Source of the DNA: Clostridium sp. MSJ-8
GTDB lineage: Bacteria > Bacillota > Clostridia > Clostridiales > Clostridiaceae
Length of the DNA stretch: 64,000 bases
Reading direction: 5' to 3'
Assembly: GCF_018918325.1 (NCBI RefSeq)
Contig: NZ_JAHLQH010000023.1
Location: 17,273 to 81,272, forward strand
This document shows, one piece after another, positions 63,401-64,000 of the stretch; within the stretch, counting starts at the first letter, position 1, and each line of letters starts with the position of its first letter. The notes below the pieces were generated by a model. The model worked only from the letters and a program-made list of their open reading frames with translations, ran no database searches and was not told where the DNA came from. Position numbers and translations under genes: made by a program.

Positions 63401-63868
63401 GATGTTAGCCGTATGGGAAGTGATGTATTCTTCCATGGACTTGCTGAAGGAGAAACTTCTGAAATTGAAGTTGGAGAAGGTAAAGTATTAATAGTTAGAT
63501 TAATAGAAATTGGTAAAGTTGATCGTGAAGGTTATAGAAATCTTGTATTTGAAGTAAACGGAAATAGAAGAGAAATCAAGATAAAAGATAAGAGTGAAAG
63601 AATATCTGCTGAAAGTGGTATGGAAGGGCTTACTGTAATGGCTGATCCTGAGAATCATCTAGAAGTAGGAGCAGGTATACCAGGAACAATTATCAAGGTA
63701 TTAGTAAGTGAAGGAGATACTGTAGAAGAAGGACAAAGCTTGGCAGTAATAGAAGCTATGAAGATGGAAACTAACATAACTGCAGGTGCTTCTGGTGTTA
63801 TAGAATCAGTATTTGTAAAAGAAGGTCAACAAGTTAAATCTGGAGAGCTTATTATAAGAATTAAATAA
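60428..63868 (+). CDS. pyc: Pyruvate carboxylase
   Basis: The product (1146 residues from TTG 60428) has a biotin carboxylase domain (KRVLVANRGEIAIRIFRAC, KAAAGGGGRGMR, FIEMNPRVQVEHTITE), a carboxyltransferase domain (TDTTMRDAQQSLMATRVRTK, HLHTHDTTGNGVAT), the PYC_OADA region and a C-terminal biotinyl domain with AMKM and Lys1112. All parts are in one chain as in the alpha4 enzyme. It makes oxaloacetate from pyruvate and bicarbonate. TTG 60428 is supported by AGAAGGAG ten bases upstream and by the family start at GRKFKRVLVANRGE; the longer frame from 60362 is unlikely. Confidence 0.96.
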   Translation: MGRKFKRVLVANRGEIAIRIFRACHELGIRTVAIYTEEDKCALFRTKANESYLIGKNKGPVEAYLNMDEIISLAKKKHVDAIHPGYGFLSENPEFARRCEEAGIEFIGPKPEMMEKLGDKIKSKIVAKSVGVPVIPGIERPIQSEEEAREFAAECGYPVMLKAAAGGGGRGMRIVRSEDQIIEQFRSAKNEAKKAFGIDDIFIEKYIEGPKHIEIQVLGDKYGNMVHLYERDCSIQRRHQKVIEIAPSLKLSEEKRKEICEDALKIARSVGYRSAGTLEFLVDMHGNHYFIEMNPRVQVEHTITELITGIDIVQSQILIAEGFALDSPEIGIKSQDDISARGYAIQCRVTTEDPSNNFAPDTGKIDVYRTSAGFGVRLDGGNGFSGAIISPYYDSLLVKTTAFARTFEDTVRKAIRAIKELTITGVKTNVDFLINVLNNETFKKGECDTNFISDNPQLFDIKPRTDTELRVLKFVGEKIVNETQGIKLDYDVPEVPERMHVSNLRGTKQLLDAEGPEAVKKWVMDQKKLLLTDTTMRDAQQSLMATRVRTKDMLNIANATAAYGNDLFSMEMWGGATFDTAYRFLKENPWERLEKLRAKIPNVMFQMLIRGANAVGYRNYPDNTIRKFIQESAKAGIDVFRIFDSLNWLKGVEVALDEVLKNNKLAEVALCYTGDISDETRDKYTLQYYVDKAKEIEKMGAHILAIKDMSALLKPYAAKKLVTALKNEVSIPIHLHTHDTTGNGVATVLMAADAGVDIVDTTYNSMSGLTSQPALNSIVAALENTDRATGINLSDVQKISDYWGAVRPVYSEFESGLKSGSAEIYKYEIPGGQYSNLKPQVESFGLGHRFNDVKKMYHDVNKMVGDIIKVTPSSKMVGDMAIFMVQNDLTPENICDKAKNMAFPDSVVSYFKGMMGQPEGGFPEELQKIVLKGEAPITVRPGELLPDEDFDAIRENLKNKFNIEPTEQDVISSAIYPDVFEDYLKFKQEYGDVSRMGSDVFFHGLAEGETSEIEVGEGKVLIVRLIEIGKVDREGYRNLVFEVNGNRREIKIKDKSERISAESGMEGLTVMADPENHLEVGAGIPGTIIKVLVSEGDTVEEGQSLAVIEAMKMETNITAGASGVIESVFVKEGQQVKSGELIIRIK

Positions 63869-63877
63869 TTTATAACT

Positions 63878-63898
63878 AAAAAGGGGCTGTGAAATAAC
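63878..63898. repeat. Short GGGGCTGTGAAATAACCCC-type hairpin after pyc
   Basis: AGGGG pairs with CCCCT around a CTGTGAAATAA loop. It resembles a motif that I associate with insertion sequence ends in clostridia; only the right window edge follows, so this cannot be decided. Confidence 0.3.
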
Positions 63899-63908
63899 CC
63901 CTAAATAA

Positions 63909-63955
63909 AAAAAGAGGATTTTTACTCATATAAATGAGCAAAAGTCCTCTTTTTG
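63909..63955. terminator. Bidirectional terminator after pyc
   Basis: AAAAAGAGGA pairs with TCCTCTTTTT, and an inner stem CTCAT/ATGAG closes the loop, giving T-rich runs on both strands. It ends the pyruvate carboxylase transcript. Confidence 0.8.
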
Positions 63956-64000
63956 TGATAAAATTTTCTTGCTATGAAAAATATAATCACAACTTATTCT

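Overview
The window is very A+T-rich, with short intergenic gaps, strong AGGAGG-type ribosome binding sites, occasional GTG and TTG starts, and many clean hairpin-plus-T-run terminators. Together with a spore-germination-type GerM lipoprotein, a single-chain PurL, pyruvate carboxylase and many chemoreceptor and two-component genes, this points to a chromosome of Clostridium sensu stricto (anaerobic, spore-forming Firmicute). I do not assign a species. No phage, CRISPR array or intact transposase was seen.

Layout. 1-5.3 kb: the 3' end of hcp (hybrid cluster protein), a composite noncoding repeat, an MgtC-like membrane protein, small hypothetical proteins, an alpha/beta hydrolase, a YbjQ protein, a DUF2798 membrane protein behind a promoter-terminator leader, and tRNA-Glu(CTC). 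5.6-11.7 kb: a surface O-acetylation cassette (SGNH esterase, DUF4358 lipoprotein, MBOAT acyltransferase, DHHW protein, lipoprotein), then an SH3-domain protein and a GerM lipoprotein. 11.9-15.6 kb: a twin-receiver regulator with an apparently dead first receiver, and a large hybrid kinase with an HPt domain. 15.6-21.1 kb: DEAD-box helicase, NAD synthetase, and an NfeD/SPFH pair. 21.0-23.4 kb: the second composite repeat, ridA, and a stranded MobC/relaxase pair. 23.4-27.4 kb: metal P-type ATPase with a DUF6110 partner, and enolase. 27.9-38.7 kb: the purine operon purL-E-C-F-M-N-H-D. 38.8-50.8 kb: VanZ-like protein, CobW GTPase, an orphan F420-dehydrogenase-beta protein, PHP phosphatase, GDPD, a K+ channel, and a NarL-type two-component system leading into an ABC-2 exporter. 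50.9-64 kb: two chemoreceptors, two HAD phosphatases, an S24/LexA autoprotease fused to a degenerate helicase-like domain, a DUF4253 protein, a Crp/Fnr regulator and pyruvate carboxylase.

How the genes fit together. The purine operon is a nearly complete IMP pathway with tight translational coupling (purE/purC and purM/purN overlap). The SGNH/DUF4358/MBOAT/DHHW block is a self-contained system for decorating an extracellular polymer. The kinase and regulator at 45.7-47.5 kb very likely control the exporter at 47.6-50.8 kb.

Most notable items. (1) A protein at 53.7-55.0 kb joins a helicase-like region with a lost DEAQD motif to a LexA-type self-cleaving domain whose Ala-Gly site, Ser and Lys are all present, behind a promoter framed by an inverted repeat. 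(2) A family of hairpin intergenic repeats in at least five copies, nested in one place, some followed by a conserved block with alternating TAACC/GGTTA segments ahead of mgtC-like and ridA genes. (3) A short relaxase with an intact active site, stranded in the chromosome. All functional statements rest on reading motifs by eye; no database search was run.
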